Positions 54,052-63,923 of a stretch of DNA of 64,000 nt are shown here, one piece after another. Under the pieces are notes generated by a model that saw only the letters and a program-made list of their open reading frames with translations, was not told where the DNA came from and searched no databases. The position numbers were made by a program, and so were the translations under genes. Each line of letters starts with the position of its first letter. Positions within the stretch are counted from its first letter, which is position 1. Origin of the DNA: Sulfitobacter undariae (GTDB lineage Bacteria > Pseudomonadota > Alphaproteobacteria > Rhodobacterales > Rhodobacteraceae); NCBI RefSeq assembly GCF_014196805.1, contig NZ_JACIEI010000001.1, positions 310,001-374,000 of the forward strand. Reading direction: 5' to 3'.

Positions 54052-54800
54052 GGCGTTTCCTTTTTGTTAGACGCGGCCAGAAGCGCGCGGGTGGTGTCGT
54101 AAATGCGGTGTTCATGCACGCCAAGCGCATGTGCCAGAGCCGCGCCATCCTGCGCGCGCAGCGCTGACAGGATCAGGCGGTGGTCTTCGATGCTCTGCGC
54201 GATCACGCCGGATTTTCCGACAATATGGCGGCGGTGATCCAGTAGGTAGGAATAGAGAGTGGTGGCGAGGTCTGATAAAACCGCGTTGCCGCAGGATTGG
54301 TAAATCAACGTGTGAAACTCGCGGTCGGTGATCAGGAATTTCACCGGATCATCAGTGGCGCTTTCTTGCGCTTTAATCAACGCGGCCAAATGCTCCAAGG
54401 TCTCGGGCTCTACCTGCTGTGCGGCCAGCACCGCAACGCGGGCTTCGACCATCAACCGCGCTTCGTGCACGTCTTCCAGTTTGTAATCGGTCACCAATCT
54501 GCTGGTCAAAGCGGACATGCCCAGATCACCCACGTCTGCCGAGGCAACTTTGGTGCGTGCGCCCTGCACAACGTTCACGATGCCTTTGTTGGATAGAATC
54601 AGGAGCGCGCCGCGAATGGTTTCACGGCTGACACCCATGGTTGCTGCCAGATCACGTTCGCTAGGGAAGCTATCCCCGACACCTAAAACGCCAGATGCTA
54701 TCAGCGTGGCGAAACGTTCGGCTATGGTGTCTTTGATCGAGTGATGAGTGATCTTTTCCAGCGCAGGATTTTGTGCGGTCAGAAACGCGGCATTGCTCAT
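54042..54800 (-). CDS. GntR-family (FadR/FCD) transcriptional regulator
   Basis: Regulator of 252 residues with an N-terminal winged HTH (LGVGDSFPSERDLAATMGVSRETIRGALLIL) and a C-terminal FCD ligand domain (VHEARLMVEARVAVLAA ... DREFHTLIYQSCGN ... DHRLILSALRAQDG). Likely controls the sugar-acid cluster that it heads and overlaps. Start at 54800; an upstream in-frame ATG at 54827 lies close to the candidate operator and is less likely. Confidence 0.9.
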   Translation of the reverse strand: MSNAAFLTAQNPALEKITHHSIKDTIAERFATLIASGVLGVGDSFPSERDLAATMGVSRETIRGALLILSNKGIVNVVQGARTKVASADVGDLGMSALTSRLVTDYKLEDVHEARLMVEARVAVLAAQQVEPETLEHLAALIKAQESATDDPVKFLITDREFHTLIYQSCGNAVLSDLATTLYSYLLDHRRHIVGKSGVIAQSIEDHRLILSALRAQDGAALAHALGVHEHRIYDTTRALLAASNKKETPCA

Positions 54801-54832
54801 ATCGCGTTCCTCCCAAGCTAGACACAATATAC

Positions 54833-54851
54833 TGGTCTATTTGCTAGTCCA
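54833..54851. promoter_or_regulatory. Candidate GntR/FadR operator
   Basis: Inverted repeat TGGTCTA (54833-54839) N5 TAGTCCA (54845-54851), one mismatch between arms, 33 bp upstream of the gntR start. The GGTC/GTCC-type arms fit FadR-subfamily sites. Suggests autoregulation of the whole cluster. Confidence 0.55.
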
Positions 54852-54919
54852 ATTTGTCTTGGGGTGTCAACTGCCGAAAATTCAGGCAAGACGGCGCAGA
54901 ATTAACTGTTATAAAAATT

Positions 54920-54934
54920 CGTGAAATTATCACG
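54920..54934. promoter_or_regulatory. Short dyad upstream of icd
   Basis: Perfect dyad CGTGA-AATTA-TCACG about 75 bp before the icd start, followed by a repeated CGGTAT (54933-54938 and 54944-54949 region). Possible regulator site; no known binder assigned. Confidence 0.3.
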
Positions 54935-55009
54935 GTATGCAACGGTATACAGTCGACGTGCGCAATTGCATCGGGTAAGAGGGGGCAAACATCACTCAAG
55001 AGGTTTCTT

Positions 55010-57199
55010 ATGTCCGATATCATTTACACCAAAGTAGACGAAGCACCCGAACTGGCGTCCGCGTCCTTCCTGCCCATCATCCAGAAATTCGCCGCCGCTG
55101 CGGGCGTATCTGTCGGGACCAAAGACATCAGCCTTGCAGGCCGTATTCTGGCAACTTTTCCTGAGTTCCTGAAAGAAGACCAGCGCCAGTCAGACGATCT
55201 GGCCGAGTTGGGCCAATTGGTTAAATCTGCCGATGCCAACGTGATCAAGCTGCCGAATATCTCGGCTTCTGTGCCGCAGTTGGTTGCCGCGGTGAAGGAA
55301 CTTCAGGCGCAGGGCTTTGCATTGCCTGACTATCCTGAAGCACCTGCAACAGACGCTGAAAAAGCGGTGCGCGCCAAATATGACGGCCTCAAAGGTTCCG
55401 CTGTGAACCCTGTTCTGCGCGAAGGCAACTCTGACCGCCGCGCCGCCAAAGCTGTGAAAAGCTTTGCCCAGAAAAACCCGCACCGCATGGGTGAATGGAC
55501 CGCTGACAGCAAAACCAAAGTATCCGCAATGTCGGGCGGTGATTTCTTCTCTAACGAAGTGTCCACCACGCTGGCAAAAGAATCCACAGCCAAGATCGTG
55601 CTGGAAACAGCCGCTGGCGAAGCCGTTCTGAAAGACGGCCTGACCTATCCTGCGGGCACTGTTGTTGACGCAACATTCATGAGCGCCGCCGCCCTCAAGT
55701 CCTTCCTTGCGGATCAGATTGAGCAAACCAAAGCAGATGGCACGCTGTTTTCGCTGCACATGAAAGCGACCATGATGAAGGTCTCTGACCCGATCATCTT
55801 TGGCCACGCTGTAAAAGCCTTCCTTGCTCCTGTATTTGAAAAGCACGGCGCGGCATTGGCTGAACTGGGTGTGAACCCGAACCAAGGTCTTGGTGATCTA
55901 CTGGCCCGTGTTGACGGCAACGCGGAAATCAAAGCTGACATTGATGCCTGCATGGCGTCACGTCCGCCGATGTATATGGTTGATTCTGACAAAGGCATCA
56001 CTAACCTGCATGTGTCTTCCGATGTGATCATCGATGCGTCCATGCCTGCGCTAATCCGCGCTGGCGGCAAAGGCTGGGGCCCTGATGGCAAAGAAGGCGA
56101 TTCCAACTGCGTGATCCCTGACAACTCTTATGCGCCTGTCTATGACGAGTCAGTGAAGTTCTTTAAGGAAAACGGCAAACTGAACCCCGTCATAGCCGGC
56201 ACTGTTCAGAACGTGGGCCTGATGGCGCAAAAAGCCGAAGAATACGGCAGCCACCCAACCACATTCGAGATCGCCGAAGCGGGCACTGTCAAGATGATCC
56301 TTGATGACGGCACGGTACTGAGCGAGCTGAAAGTAGAAGCAGGCGACATCTGGCGCTCGGCCTCTGCACGCAAAGCGCCGATTGAAGATTGGGTGAATCT
56401 TGCCATTGATCGCCAAAAAGCCGAAGGCTGTAGCGCGATTTTCTGGCTGGATGCCGCACGTGCACATGATGCCGAGCTGATCGCCTATGTAAAACCGATT
56501 TTGGAAGCCAAAGGCGTGGCCGATAAATTCGAAATCATGGCACCCCGCGAAGCAACACGCGCATCGCTGGAAACCATCACCAAAGGTGAAAACACCATCG
56601 CCATCACAGGCAACGTTCTGCGCGACTATCTGACTGATTTATTCCCGATCCTTGAACTGGCAACATCGGCCAAGATGCTCTCCATCGTCAAATTGATGAA
56701 TGGTGGCGGTTTGTTTGAAACAGGGGCGGGCGGTTCTGCGCCAAAGCATGTTCAGCAGTTGGCTGAAGAAAACCACCTGCGTTGGGACAGCCTTGGCGAA
56801 TTCTGCGCCTTGGGTGAGAGCCTGACCTTCCTTGCGGATGCTAAAGGTAACGAAAAAGCCCGCGTTTTGGGCCAAGCCGTTGATGCAGCGACCCAAGGTA
56901 TTCTGGACAACGATCGTTCGCCATCACGCAAAGTGGGCGAGCCTGACAACCGCGACAGCCACTATTGGTTCGCACGCTACTGGGCCGAAGCCTTGGCGGC
57001 ACAATCTGATGACGCAGAGCTTGCAGAACATTTTGCTCCCATCGCACAGGCGCTTGCAACAGGTGAGGCTGCAATTTTGGCTGAACTGGCTGCGGCGCAA
57101 GGTCCGGCAGTTGATCTGGGCGGCTACTATCACGGCGATGCGGCGAAAACCGCAGCAGTGATGCGCCCTTCTGCGACGTTGAATAAAATCATCGGGTAA
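55010..57199 (+). CDS. icd: Monomeric NADP-dependent isocitrate dehydrogenase
   Basis: Large single-chain IDH of 729 residues, TCA cycle. Starts [23 protein letters not shown] at the ATG at 55010. Landmarks include NLPNIS-like [27 protein letters not shown] (isocitrate/phosphate binding), [17 protein letters not shown] and [17 protein letters not shown]. The usual monomeric-type length is about 740. Stands alone with its own terminator. Confidence 0.96.
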   Translation: MSDIIYTKVDEAPELASASFLPIIQKFAAAAGVSVGTKDISLAGRILATFPEFLKEDQRQSDDLAELGQLVKSADANVIKLPNISASVPQLVAAVKELQAQGFALPDYPEAPATDAEKAVRAKYDGLKGSAVNPVLREGNSDRRAAKAVKSFAQKNPHRMGEWTADSKTKVSAMSGGDFFSNEVSTTLAKESTAKIVLETAAGEAVLKDGLTYPAGTVVDATFMSAAALKSFLADQIEQTKADGTLFSLHMKATMMKVSDPIIFGHAVKAFLAPVFEKHGAALAELGVNPNQGLGDLLARVDGNAEIKADIDACMASRPPMYMVDSDKGITNLHVSSDVIIDASMPALIRAGGKGWGPDGKEGDSNCVIPDNSYAPVYDESVKFFKENGKLNPVIAGTVQNVGLMAQKAEEYGSHPTTFEIAEAGTVKMILDDGTVLSELKVEAGDIWRSASARKAPIEDWVNLAIDRQKAEGCSAIFWLDAARAHDAELIAYVKPILEAKGVADKFEIMAPREATRASLETITKGENTIAITGNVLRDYLTDLFPILELATSAKMLSIVKLMNGGGLFETGAGGSAPKHVQQLAEENHLRWDSLGEFCALGESLTFLADAKGNEKARVLGQAVDAATQGILDNDRSPSRKVGEPDNRDSHYWFARYWAEALAAQSDDAELAEHFAPIAQALATGEAAILAELAAAQGPAVDLGGYYHGDAAKTAAVMRPSATLNKIIG

Positions 57200-57219
57200 C
57201 TGATTGATTTAAAACAATC

Positions 57220-57258
57220 GGGCCGCGCATCTGTAAGGGGTGCGCGGCCCTTTTTGTT
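57220..57258 (+). terminator. Terminator of icd
   Basis: Perfect 10-bp stem GGGCCGCGCA (57220-57229) with TGCGCGGCCC (57241-57250), then TTTTTGTTTG. A textbook Rho-independent terminator. Confidence 0.88.
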
Positions 57259-57335
57259 TGCTGCGGTCACTGTAGGCTTGGCGGCGCTGAGCTGCGGGGG
57301 TATCACGGCGCTCTGACCAACCAAAGGAACTCGCC

Positions 57336-59657
57336 ATGACTGACGTTGCACACCGCATTGCCCGTACCATTGCCACCGATATCGAGGCCCGTGCCGATCA
57401 GGTGACTGCCGCAATTGCCATGCTGGACAGCGGCGATACCGTTCCTTTTGTGGCCCGTTACCGGAAAGAGGCGACAGGCGGTTTGGACGATACGCAATTG
57501 CGTAAACTGGCCGAGCGGCTGGATTATTTGCGCGATCTGGAAAAGCGCCGCGCCAGTATTCTGGGCGAGATTACTTCGCAGGGGAAACTGACCGATGCGC
57601 TGGCTTTGTCCATCGCCAAGGCGGATACAAAATCGGTTCTTGAAGACCTCTATTTGCCATTCAAACCCAAACGCCGCACCAAAGCGATGATTGCGCGTGA
57701 AAACGGGCTGGAGCCGCTGTTGCGTGCCATCCTTGGCGGCCGCTCTGCTGATCCTGTGACCCTTGCCCAAGGGTACATCACCGACGCTGTCGCCACCACC
57801 AAAGACGCACTGAACGGCGCGCGTGATATTCTGGTGGAGGAATTAGGTGAAAGCGCGGGCCTTGTGGGACGTCTGCGTGATGTGATGCAGCGCGAGGCGA
57901 TCATCACTGCCCGTGTCAGTAAGGGCAAAGAAGAGGTCGGTGCGAAGTTCTCGGATTATTTTGACCACTCTGAGAAATGGGCGACGATCCCGTCACACCG
58001 CGCCTTGGCGATCTTGCGCGCCTCCAAAGAGGAAATCGTGACCATCGACATCGCGCCGGAGCCTGAGGCAGGTCTGCCGCGTGTGATCGGGATGATCGCA
58101 GCCGAGATTGGCATTCAGGGCGAGGGGGCAGGGGATGTCTGGCTGCGCGATGTTGCGCGTTGGGCGTGGAACACCAAGCTGAGCCTGTCGATGTTTGTGG
58201 ACCTGATGACAGACCTGCGCCGCCGCGCCCATGACGCTGCGATTGAGGTATTTGCGCGTAACATGCGTGACCTGCTGCTTGCTGCGCCCGCTGGCCCGCG
58301 TGCGACGCTGGGCCTTGATCCGGGGATTAGAACAGGCTGCAAAATTGCCGTGGTGGATCAGACAGGCAAGCTGTTGGATACGGCCACCATCTATCCTTTC
58401 CAGCCACGCATGGATGTACGCGGGGCAACTGACACGTTGATCCAGATGATCCGCAAACACGATATTGCGTTGATCGCCATTGGTAACGGGACCGCCAGCC
58501 GCGAATCTGAAAAACTGGTGGCTGACGTGATCAAACTGCTGCCCGCAGGCAGCCCGCGCCCGACGCCTGTTATCGTCTCCGAGGCTGGGGCATCTGTGTA
58601 TTCTGCGTCTGAATTGGCATCGCAGGAATTCCCCGATGTGGATGTCTCCATTCGGGGCGCGGTGTCAATTGCCCGCCGCCTGCAAGACCCGTTGGCCGAG
58701 TTGGTCAAGATTGAGCCAAAAGCCATTGGTGTGGGCCAGTACCAGCATGACGTTGATCAACGCCGCTTGGCTCAATCGTTGGATGCGGTTGTTGAGGATG
58801 CGGTGAACGCTGTTGGCGTCGACCTTAACATGGCTTCTGCACCGTTGCTGTCGCATATCGCCGGGCTTGGCCCGTCTTTGGCGCAGGCGATTGTCACACA
58901 CCGTGACGCCAACGGGCCTTTTGCCAGCCGTAAGGCGCTGTTGAAAGTGGCGGGCGTCGGGCCCAAAGCCTTTGAGCAATGCGCAGGCTTCTTACGGATT
59001 AACGACGGGACCGAGCCGCTGGATTCCTCCTCGGTCCATCCAGAGGCGTATGGCGTAGCGCGTAAGATCGTACAGGCGTGTGGCCGCGACATCCGTGCAA
59101 TCATGGGCGACAGTTCTGCATTGGCGAACCTAAGCGCGGAACAGTTTGTGGATGACACATTCGGCTTGCCGACCATCCGTGATATTCTGGCCGAGCTTGA
59201 AAAACCCGGTCGTGACCCACGTCCGGAATTCAAAACTGCCACTTTTGCCGATGGGATCGACAGCATTAGTGACCTGAAATCCGGCATGTCGTTGGAAGGC
59301 ACGGTGACCAATGTTGCGGCATTTGGGGCCTTTGTGGATATTGGTGTGCATCAGGATGGATTGGTGCATGTGAGCCAGCTTGCCGACCGTTTTGTCAAAG
59401 ACCCCCATGAGGTGGTCAAGGCAGGTGACGTGGTGCGCGTAAGGGTGACCGAAGTGGACGTGCCGCGCAAACGGATCGGGCTAAGCATGCGCAAAGACGG
59501 TGGAGGTGAAGCCGCGCCGCGTAAGGCGCAAGCAGAGAAGCCAAAACAAGGACGTTCGGCAAAACCTGTCACGTCAGCGGCGCCAGCCGCGCAAAGCCAA
59601 GGCGCGTTTGGCTCTGCTTTGGCAGAGGCAATGAAGCAAACATCCAAGAACACCTGA
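57336..59657 (+). CDS. tex: Tex-family RNA-binding transcription accessory protein
   Basis: Protein of 773 residues. N-terminal Tex helical part (TVPFVARYRKEATGGLDDTQLRKL), YqgF/RNase H-like domain (LGLDPGIRTGCKIAVVD), tandem HhH motifs (ISHIAGLGPSLAQAIV and LKVAGVGPKAFEQCAGFLRI region) and a C-terminal S1 domain (LEGTVTNVAAFGAFVDIGVHQDGLVHVSQL), then a low-complexity Ala/Lys/Pro-rich tail. Widely conserved; affects transcription and gene expression. Confidence 0.95.
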   Translation: MTDVAHRIARTIATDIEARADQVTAAIAMLDSGDTVPFVARYRKEATGGLDDTQLRKLAERLDYLRDLEKRRASILGEITSQGKLTDALALSIAKADTKSVLEDLYLPFKPKRRTKAMIARENGLEPLLRAILGGRSADPVTLAQGYITDAVATTKDALNGARDILVEELGESAGLVGRLRDVMQREAIITARVSKGKEEVGAKFSDYFDHSEKWATIPSHRALAILRASKEEIVTIDIAPEPEAGLPRVIGMIAAEIGIQGEGAGDVWLRDVARWAWNTKLSLSMFVDLMTDLRRRAHDAAIEVFARNMRDLLLAAPAGPRATLGLDPGIRTGCKIAVVDQTGKLLDTATIYPFQPRMDVRGATDTLIQMIRKHDIALIAIGNGTASRESEKLVADVIKLLPAGSPRPTPVIVSEAGASVYSASELASQEFPDVDVSIRGAVSIARRLQDPLAELVKIEPKAIGVGQYQHDVDQRRLAQSLDAVVEDAVNAVGVDLNMASAPLLSHIAGLGPSLAQAIVTHRDANGPFASRKALLKVAGVGPKAFEQCAGFLRINDGTEPLDSSSVHPEAYGVARKIVQACGRDIRAIMGDSSALANLSAEQFVDDTFGLPTIRDILAELEKPGRDPRPEFKTATFADGIDSISDLKSGMSLEGTVTNVAAFGAFVDIGVHQDGLVHVSQLADRFVKDPHEVVKAGDVVRVRVTEVDVPRKRIGLSMRKDGGGEAAPRKAQAEKPKQGRSAKPVTSAAPAAQSQGAFGSALAEAMKQTSKNT

Positions 59658-59677
59658 CAGCGAAAACCATGCGTCGG

Positions 59678-59705
59678 CTGCCCCGGTTTGGGGCAGTTGA
59701 TTGCG
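59678..59705 (+). terminator. Probable terminator after tex
   Basis: Perfect 7-bp stem CTGCCCC (59678-59684) with GGGGCAG (59690-59696), 5-nt loop, followed by TTGATTG; the T tract is weak. Confidence 0.45.
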
Positions 59706-59967
59706 CGATGGTACTGTCAATTTGAAGTTATGACCGGTGTATTTGGGGTCATGCTGAAAAAATAATCACATTTATTTGTTGAAAATAAAGGTGTTGGAAG
59801 ATTTTTCTGAATATATTTTAAGTATAAACTGTTTGGACTTGAAGCGAATCAAGTGCAGTTCTAGCGTTGAGGTCAGAATGCCCAACCGGAGCACCTCATG
59901 CATATTGCCTGCCATTATTCGTTTATTGGGATGACCTCGTGGTACCCAGGGCAGGTATTGGGGCGCG

Positions 59968-60147
59968 ATGTTGGCTGACGCGACCAAGATAGAGGTCATG
60001 CAATTGAGCCGACGGTTTGATGCATTGGACCAGACATTGGCGCCAGATGCCGGGCTGACAAATAATACGTATGGATGTGACAGGTTTGAACTGGTCACTA
60101 CAGCTGTGATCTTTGCACGGCATCCGGCGGGTGTAATGGAAGGATAA
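59968..60147 (+). CDS. Small ORF of unknown function upstream of the CoA ligase
   Basis: Not recognised. A 59-codon frame (MLADATKIEVMQLSRRFDAL ... DRFELVTTAVIFARHPAGVM) ends three bases before the ligase ATG and could be translationally coupled to it. No clear ribosome-binding site was seen. It may be a truncated remnant rather than a real gene. The rest of the 59658-60150 gap is AT-rich with only the tex hairpin visible. Confidence 0.3.
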   Translation: MLADATKIEVMQLSRRFDALDQTLAPDAGLTNNTYGCDRFELVTTAVIFARHPAGVMEG

Positions 60148-60150
60148 TTG

Positions 60151-61764
60151 ATGCTGGGACCGACGGGGCACATAGACACTTACACACGCGATAACCTGCC
60201 GCCGCCGGACCAGTGGCCTGAACTCAATCTGGAGGGTTTTGAATACCCCGAATACCTGAACATCGGGGTTGAATTGACCGATGCGATGGTTGCACGCGGG
60301 TTTGGCGACCACACGGCGTTGATCGGAAACGGGCGGCGGCGGACGTATAAAGAGCTGGCGGATTGGACCAACCGTTTGGCGCATGTGATGGTGGATGATC
60401 TGGGGGTGAAACCTGGTAACCGCGTGATGATCCGTTCTGCGAATAACCCCGCGATGGTGGCGTGTTGGTTAGCGGCGACCAAAGCAGGGGCTGTCGTGGT
60501 CAATACCATGCCGATGCTGCGGGCCGGAGAGTTGGCAGCGATAGTCGATAAGGCCGAGATCACCCATGCGCTGTGTGATATGCGGCTGATGGATGAGCTT
60601 GAAAGCTGTGCGAAATCTTCGGATTATCTTACAGTCGTCACCGGCTTTGACGGAACATCGAACCATGACGCCGAATTGGACCGTCTGGCCCTAGAAAAAC
60701 CTGTGCAGTTAAAAGCTGTGGAAACGGGCCGTGATGATGTGGCGCTGTTGGGTTTCACTTCTGGCACCACAGGCAGTCCAAAGGCGACGATGCATTTCCA
60801 CCGCGATTTACTGATCATTGCGGATGGTTACGCCAGTGAAATCTTGGGGGTCACGCCAGAGGATGTCTTTGTTGGCTCGCCGCCTTTGGCCTTTACCTTT
60901 GGTCTGGGTGGCTTGGCGGTATTTCCGCTGCGTTTTGGGGCTGCCGCGACTTTGCTGGAAAACGCATCACCGCCCCAGATGATCGAGATCATTCAGAAGT
61001 ATAAAGCAACGGTGTGTTTTACTGCCCCTACGGCCTACCGCGCGATGTTATCCGCTATGGAACAAGGGGCGGATTTGTCCTCGCTTCGGGCTGCGGTGAG
61101 TGCGGGAGAGACTTTGCCAGCGCCGGTATATGCCGATTGGCAGGCCAAAACCGGCAAGCCGATGTTGGATGGGATCGGGGCAACTGAAATGCTGCACATC
61201 TTTATATCCAACCGTTTTGACGACCATGCACCCGCCTGTACGGGCAAACCTGTGCGGGGCTATCAGGCCAAGGTCATTGGCGAAGATGGCAAGGAATTAC
61301 CGCGCGGTGAAGTGGGCCGTCTGGCTGTGCGCGGGCCTACGGGTTGCCGCTATTTGGCGGATGACAGGCAGGCGAAATACGTCGTTGATGGCTGGAACAT
61401 CACAGGCGATGCGTTTGCGATGGATGTGGATGGCTATTTGCATTTTGCGGCGCGCAACGACGATATGATTGTCAGTTCTGGCTATAATATTGCAGGCCCA
61501 GAGGTCGAGGCTGCATTGCTATCGCATCCGGATGTGGTTGAATGTGCGGTGATTGGCGCACCCGATGAAACACGCGGTACGATTGTGCAGGCACATGTGG
61601 TGACAGCGGCCGAACCGTCTGATGAATTGGCTAAATCGCTGCAAGATCATGTTAAAGCGACGATTGCGCCGTTTAAGTACCCGCGTAGCATTGTCTTTTG
61701 CGACGCATTGCCCAAAACTCAAACTGGAAAAATTCAACGGTTTATGCTCAAACCACAACTCTAA
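60151..61764 (+). CDS. Benzoate/2-aminobenzoate-type CoA ligase
   Basis: Adenylate-forming ligase of 537 residues. P-loop FTSGTTGSPKAT, DGIGATEMLHIFISNR (typical of benzoate-CoA ligase relatives), WNITGDAFAMDVDGYLHFAARNDDMIVSSGYNI hinge and C-terminal TQTGKIQR lysine are intact. Activates an aromatic acid with CoA, probably one imported by the ABC system just downstream. Start ATG at 60151 directly follows a TTG that is in frame but unneeded. Exact substrate not determined. Confidence 0.85.
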   Translation: MLGPTGHIDTYTRDNLPPPDQWPELNLEGFEYPEYLNIGVELTDAMVARGFGDHTALIGNGRRRTYKELADWTNRLAHVMVDDLGVKPGNRVMIRSANNPAMVACWLAATKAGAVVVNTMPMLRAGELAAIVDKAEITHALCDMRLMDELESCAKSSDYLTVVTGFDGTSNHDAELDRLALEKPVQLKAVETGRDDVALLGFTSGTTGSPKATMHFHRDLLIIADGYASEILGVTPEDVFVGSPPLAFTFGLGGLAVFPLRFGAAATLLENASPPQMIEIIQKYKATVCFTAPTAYRAMLSAMEQGADLSSLRAAVSAGETLPAPVYADWQAKTGKPMLDGIGATEMLHIFISNRFDDHAPACTGKPVRGYQAKVIGEDGKELPRGEVGRLAVRGPTGCRYLADDRQAKYVVDGWNITGDAFAMDVDGYLHFAARNDDMIVSSGYNIAGPEVEAALLSHPDVVECAVIGAPDETRGTIVQAHVVTAAEPSDELAKSLQDHVKATIAPFKYPRSIVFCDALPKTQTGKIQRFMLKPQL

Positions 61765-61801
61765 GGGCCCGCTAGAGGCCATTTCAACAAGGAGAGATAC
61801 C

Positions 61802-62950
61802 ATGAAATTGAGATCACTTGCACTAGTGGCGGCTCTGTCTGCCCTTGCATCGGGGGCTTACGCAGATAGCGATGGAGCCAAAGTCAAAGTCGGCATGATC
61901 ACAACCTTGTCGGGTGGCGGCGCCAGCCTTGGCATTGATGCGCGCGACGGCTTTATGTTGGCGGTTAAGCAATCGGGCAATGAAAACATCGAAGTTGTGA
62001 TTGAGGATGACCAGCGCAAACCAGATATCGCGGTGCAAGTTGCCGACAAAATGATCCAGTCCGAAAAAGTGGACGTGATGACGGGCCTCATCTTCTCCAA
62101 TCTCGCGATGGCTGTTGTGCCTAGTGCGGTTGCACAGGGCAAATTCTATCTGTCAGTCAACGCTGGCCCTTCCGCGCTGGCAGGTAAAGGGTGCAACCCG
62201 AATTACTTCAGCGTTGCCTATCAAAATGATAACCTGCACGAAGCTGCGGGTGCCTATGCAAAAGAGGCGGGATACAAAAAATCTTTCATCCTTGCGCCAA
62301 ACTATCCTGCGGGAGTGGACAGTCTGACGGGGTACAAACGCTTCTATCAGGGCGACTTGGCGGGTGAGTTGCTGACCAAATTGGGTCAGACAGATTACGC
62401 TTCCGAGATCGCGCAAATCCGTGCATCGGGCGCTGACAGCGTGTTCTTCTTCCTGCCCGGTGGCATGGGGATTTCCTTTCTCAAACAATATGCAGACAGT
62501 GGCGTAGATATTCCTGTTGTGGGCCCTGCCTTCAGCTTTGATCAGGGCATCTTGCAAGCCGTTGGTGACGCGGCGCTGGGTGTGGTGAACACATCGCAAT
62601 GGGGCAAAGACCTTGATAACGCCGCAAATGCTGCATTTGTTGAGACGTTTCAGGCCGAATATGACCGTCTGCCATCCCTATATGCGGCGCAGGGTTTTGA
62701 CACGGCCAACCTACTGCTGAGTGCGATGGACAAAGCCAGTGTTACCGATGCGGATGCCTTCCGTGCTGCGCTGAAAGCGGCGGATTTCCCAAGTGTGCGG
62801 GGCAAGTTCAAGTTCAACACAAACAACCATCCCATCCAGAACATCTATGTGCGCGAAGTGATCAAAGAAGGTGACGTCTACACCAACAAGATCATCGGAA
62901 CCGCGCTGGAAGATCACGGCGACGCCTACGCCGCTGAATGTAAAATGTAA
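61802..62950 (+). CDS. Branched-chain-type ABC transporter substrate-binding protein (LivK-like)
   Basis: Periplasmic binding protein of 382 residues, type I fold. ATG at 61802 after AAGGAGAGA begins signal peptide MKLRSLALVAALSALASGAYA. Mature landmarks: KVGMITTLSGGGASLGIDARDGF, VEVVIEDDQRKPDIAVQVADKMI and SVNAGPSALAGKGCNPNYF. With the aromatic CoA ligase upstream the ligand is probably an aromatic acid rather than a branched-chain amino acid. Confidence 0.88.
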   Translation: MKLRSLALVAALSALASGAYADSDGAKVKVGMITTLSGGGASLGIDARDGFMLAVKQSGNENIEVVIEDDQRKPDIAVQVADKMIQSEKVDVMTGLIFSNLAMAVVPSAVAQGKFYLSVNAGPSALAGKGCNPNYFSVAYQNDNLHEAAGAYAKEAGYKKSFILAPNYPAGVDSLTGYKRFYQGDLAGELLTKLGQTDYASEIAQIRASGADSVFFFLPGGMGISFLKQYADSGVDIPVVGPAFSFDQGILQAVGDAALGVVNTSQWGKDLDNAANAAFVETFQAEYDRLPSLYAAQGFDTANLLLSAMDKASVTDADAFRAALKAADFPSVRGKFKFNTNNHPIQNIYVREVIKEGDVYTNKIIGTALEDHGDAYAAECKM

Positions 62951-62957
62951 CCTACCT

Positions 62958-62980
62958 CGGGGCGGCACTGCGCCGCCCCG
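62958..62980 (+). terminator. Intercistronic hairpin between binding protein and LivH-like permease
   Basis: Perfect 9-bp stem CGGGGCGGC (62958-62966) with GCCGCCCCG (62972-62980), 5-nt loop, 7 bp past the stop. No T tract, so probably an mRNA-stabilising structure. Confidence 0.6.
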
Positions 62981-63002
62981 ACCTCCTCTCGCTGGAGCTT
63001 TT

Positions 63003-63923
63003 ATGTCCCCCATCCTTCTCGCTGAACAAGTCCTGAACGGGCTGCAACTGGGCGTCATGCTGTTTGTCATGGCCGCTGGTCTGACATTGGTGTTCGGCGT
63101 CATGGGGTTGATTAACCTCGCCCATGGATCGTTGTTTATGGTCGGCGCCTTTGCGGCAGCGGCGGTTGCTGGGGCCACGGGCAGTTTCCTTCTGGCGCTG
63201 GTGGCGGCATTGGCTGCGGCGGCTGCGGCAGGGGCGTTGATCGAAGTTTTGGTGATAAGGCGGCTGTATGACCGTGATCATCTGGATCAGGTTTTAGCCA
63301 CCTTTGCGCTGATCCTGATCTTTTCCGAAGGCACGCGCTGGATTTTTGGCTCCTTCCCTTTGTACCTCAATGTACCTGACTATCTGTCTGGCCCAGTAAC
63401 TCTGCCGGGGGGGATACAATATCCGCTGTATCGCCTGACGCTGATTGCCATCGGGCTGGCGATTGCGGGGGGGCTGTTTGCGCTGATTTCTAAAACCCGT
63501 CTGGGCATTCAAATTCGTGCGGGCGAAAATGACCGTGAGATGATCGCGGCGCTGGGTGTGGATATATCAAAGTTATATACTATCGTCTTTGCGCTGGGGG
63601 CCGCTCTTGCGGGGCTTGCGGGCGCATTGGTGGGGGCGATCCAGTCTGTGCAGGTTGGCATGGGGGAACCTGTGTTGATTGTGGCCTTTGTGGTGATTGT
63701 GATTGGCGGCATCGGTTCGATCAAAGGCGCTCTGGTGGGGGCGATCCTTGTCGGGCTGACCGACACATTGGGCGGTGTGCTGCTGCCCGAGTTGTTCAAG
63801 CTGTTCATGGATAACAGCACGGCATCCTCGGCGGGATCGGCACTGGCGTCGATGTTAATCTACATCCTTATGGCGGGTGTTCTGATCTGGAAACCTACTG
63901 GCCTGTTCGGAGCAAGCACATGA
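63003..63923 (+). CDS. Branched-chain-type ABC transporter permease (LivH-like)
   Basis: Permease of 306 residues with about eight hydrophobic segments. Family features: NGLQLGVMLFVMAAGLTLVFGVMGLINLAHGSLFMVGAF near the N terminus and the coupling region RAGENDREMIAALGVDISKLYTIVFALGAALAGLAGAL. ATG at 63003; the longer in-frame reading from 62871 overlaps the binding-protein gene and hairpin. Its stop overlaps the next permease start. Confidence 0.92.
   Translation: MSPILLAEQVLNGLQLGVMLFVMAAGLTLVFGVMGLINLAHGSLFMVGAFAAAAVAGATGSFLLALVAALAAAAAAGALIEVLVIRRLYDRDHLDQVLATFALILIFSEGTRWIFGSFPLYLNVPDYLSGPVTLPGGIQYPLYRLTLIAIGLAIAGGLFALISKTRLGIQIRAGENDREMIAALGVDISKLYTIVFALGAALAGLAGALVGAIQSVQVGMGEPVLIVAFVVIVIGGIGSIKGALVGAILVGLTDTLGGVLLPELFKLFMDNSTASSAGSALASMLIYILMAGVLIWKPTGLFGAST

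Noticed and set aside
59923-60384. 153-codon - strand frame upstream of and into the CoA ligase
   Set aside because: Overlaps the confident ligase gene in antisense and lacks recognisable features.
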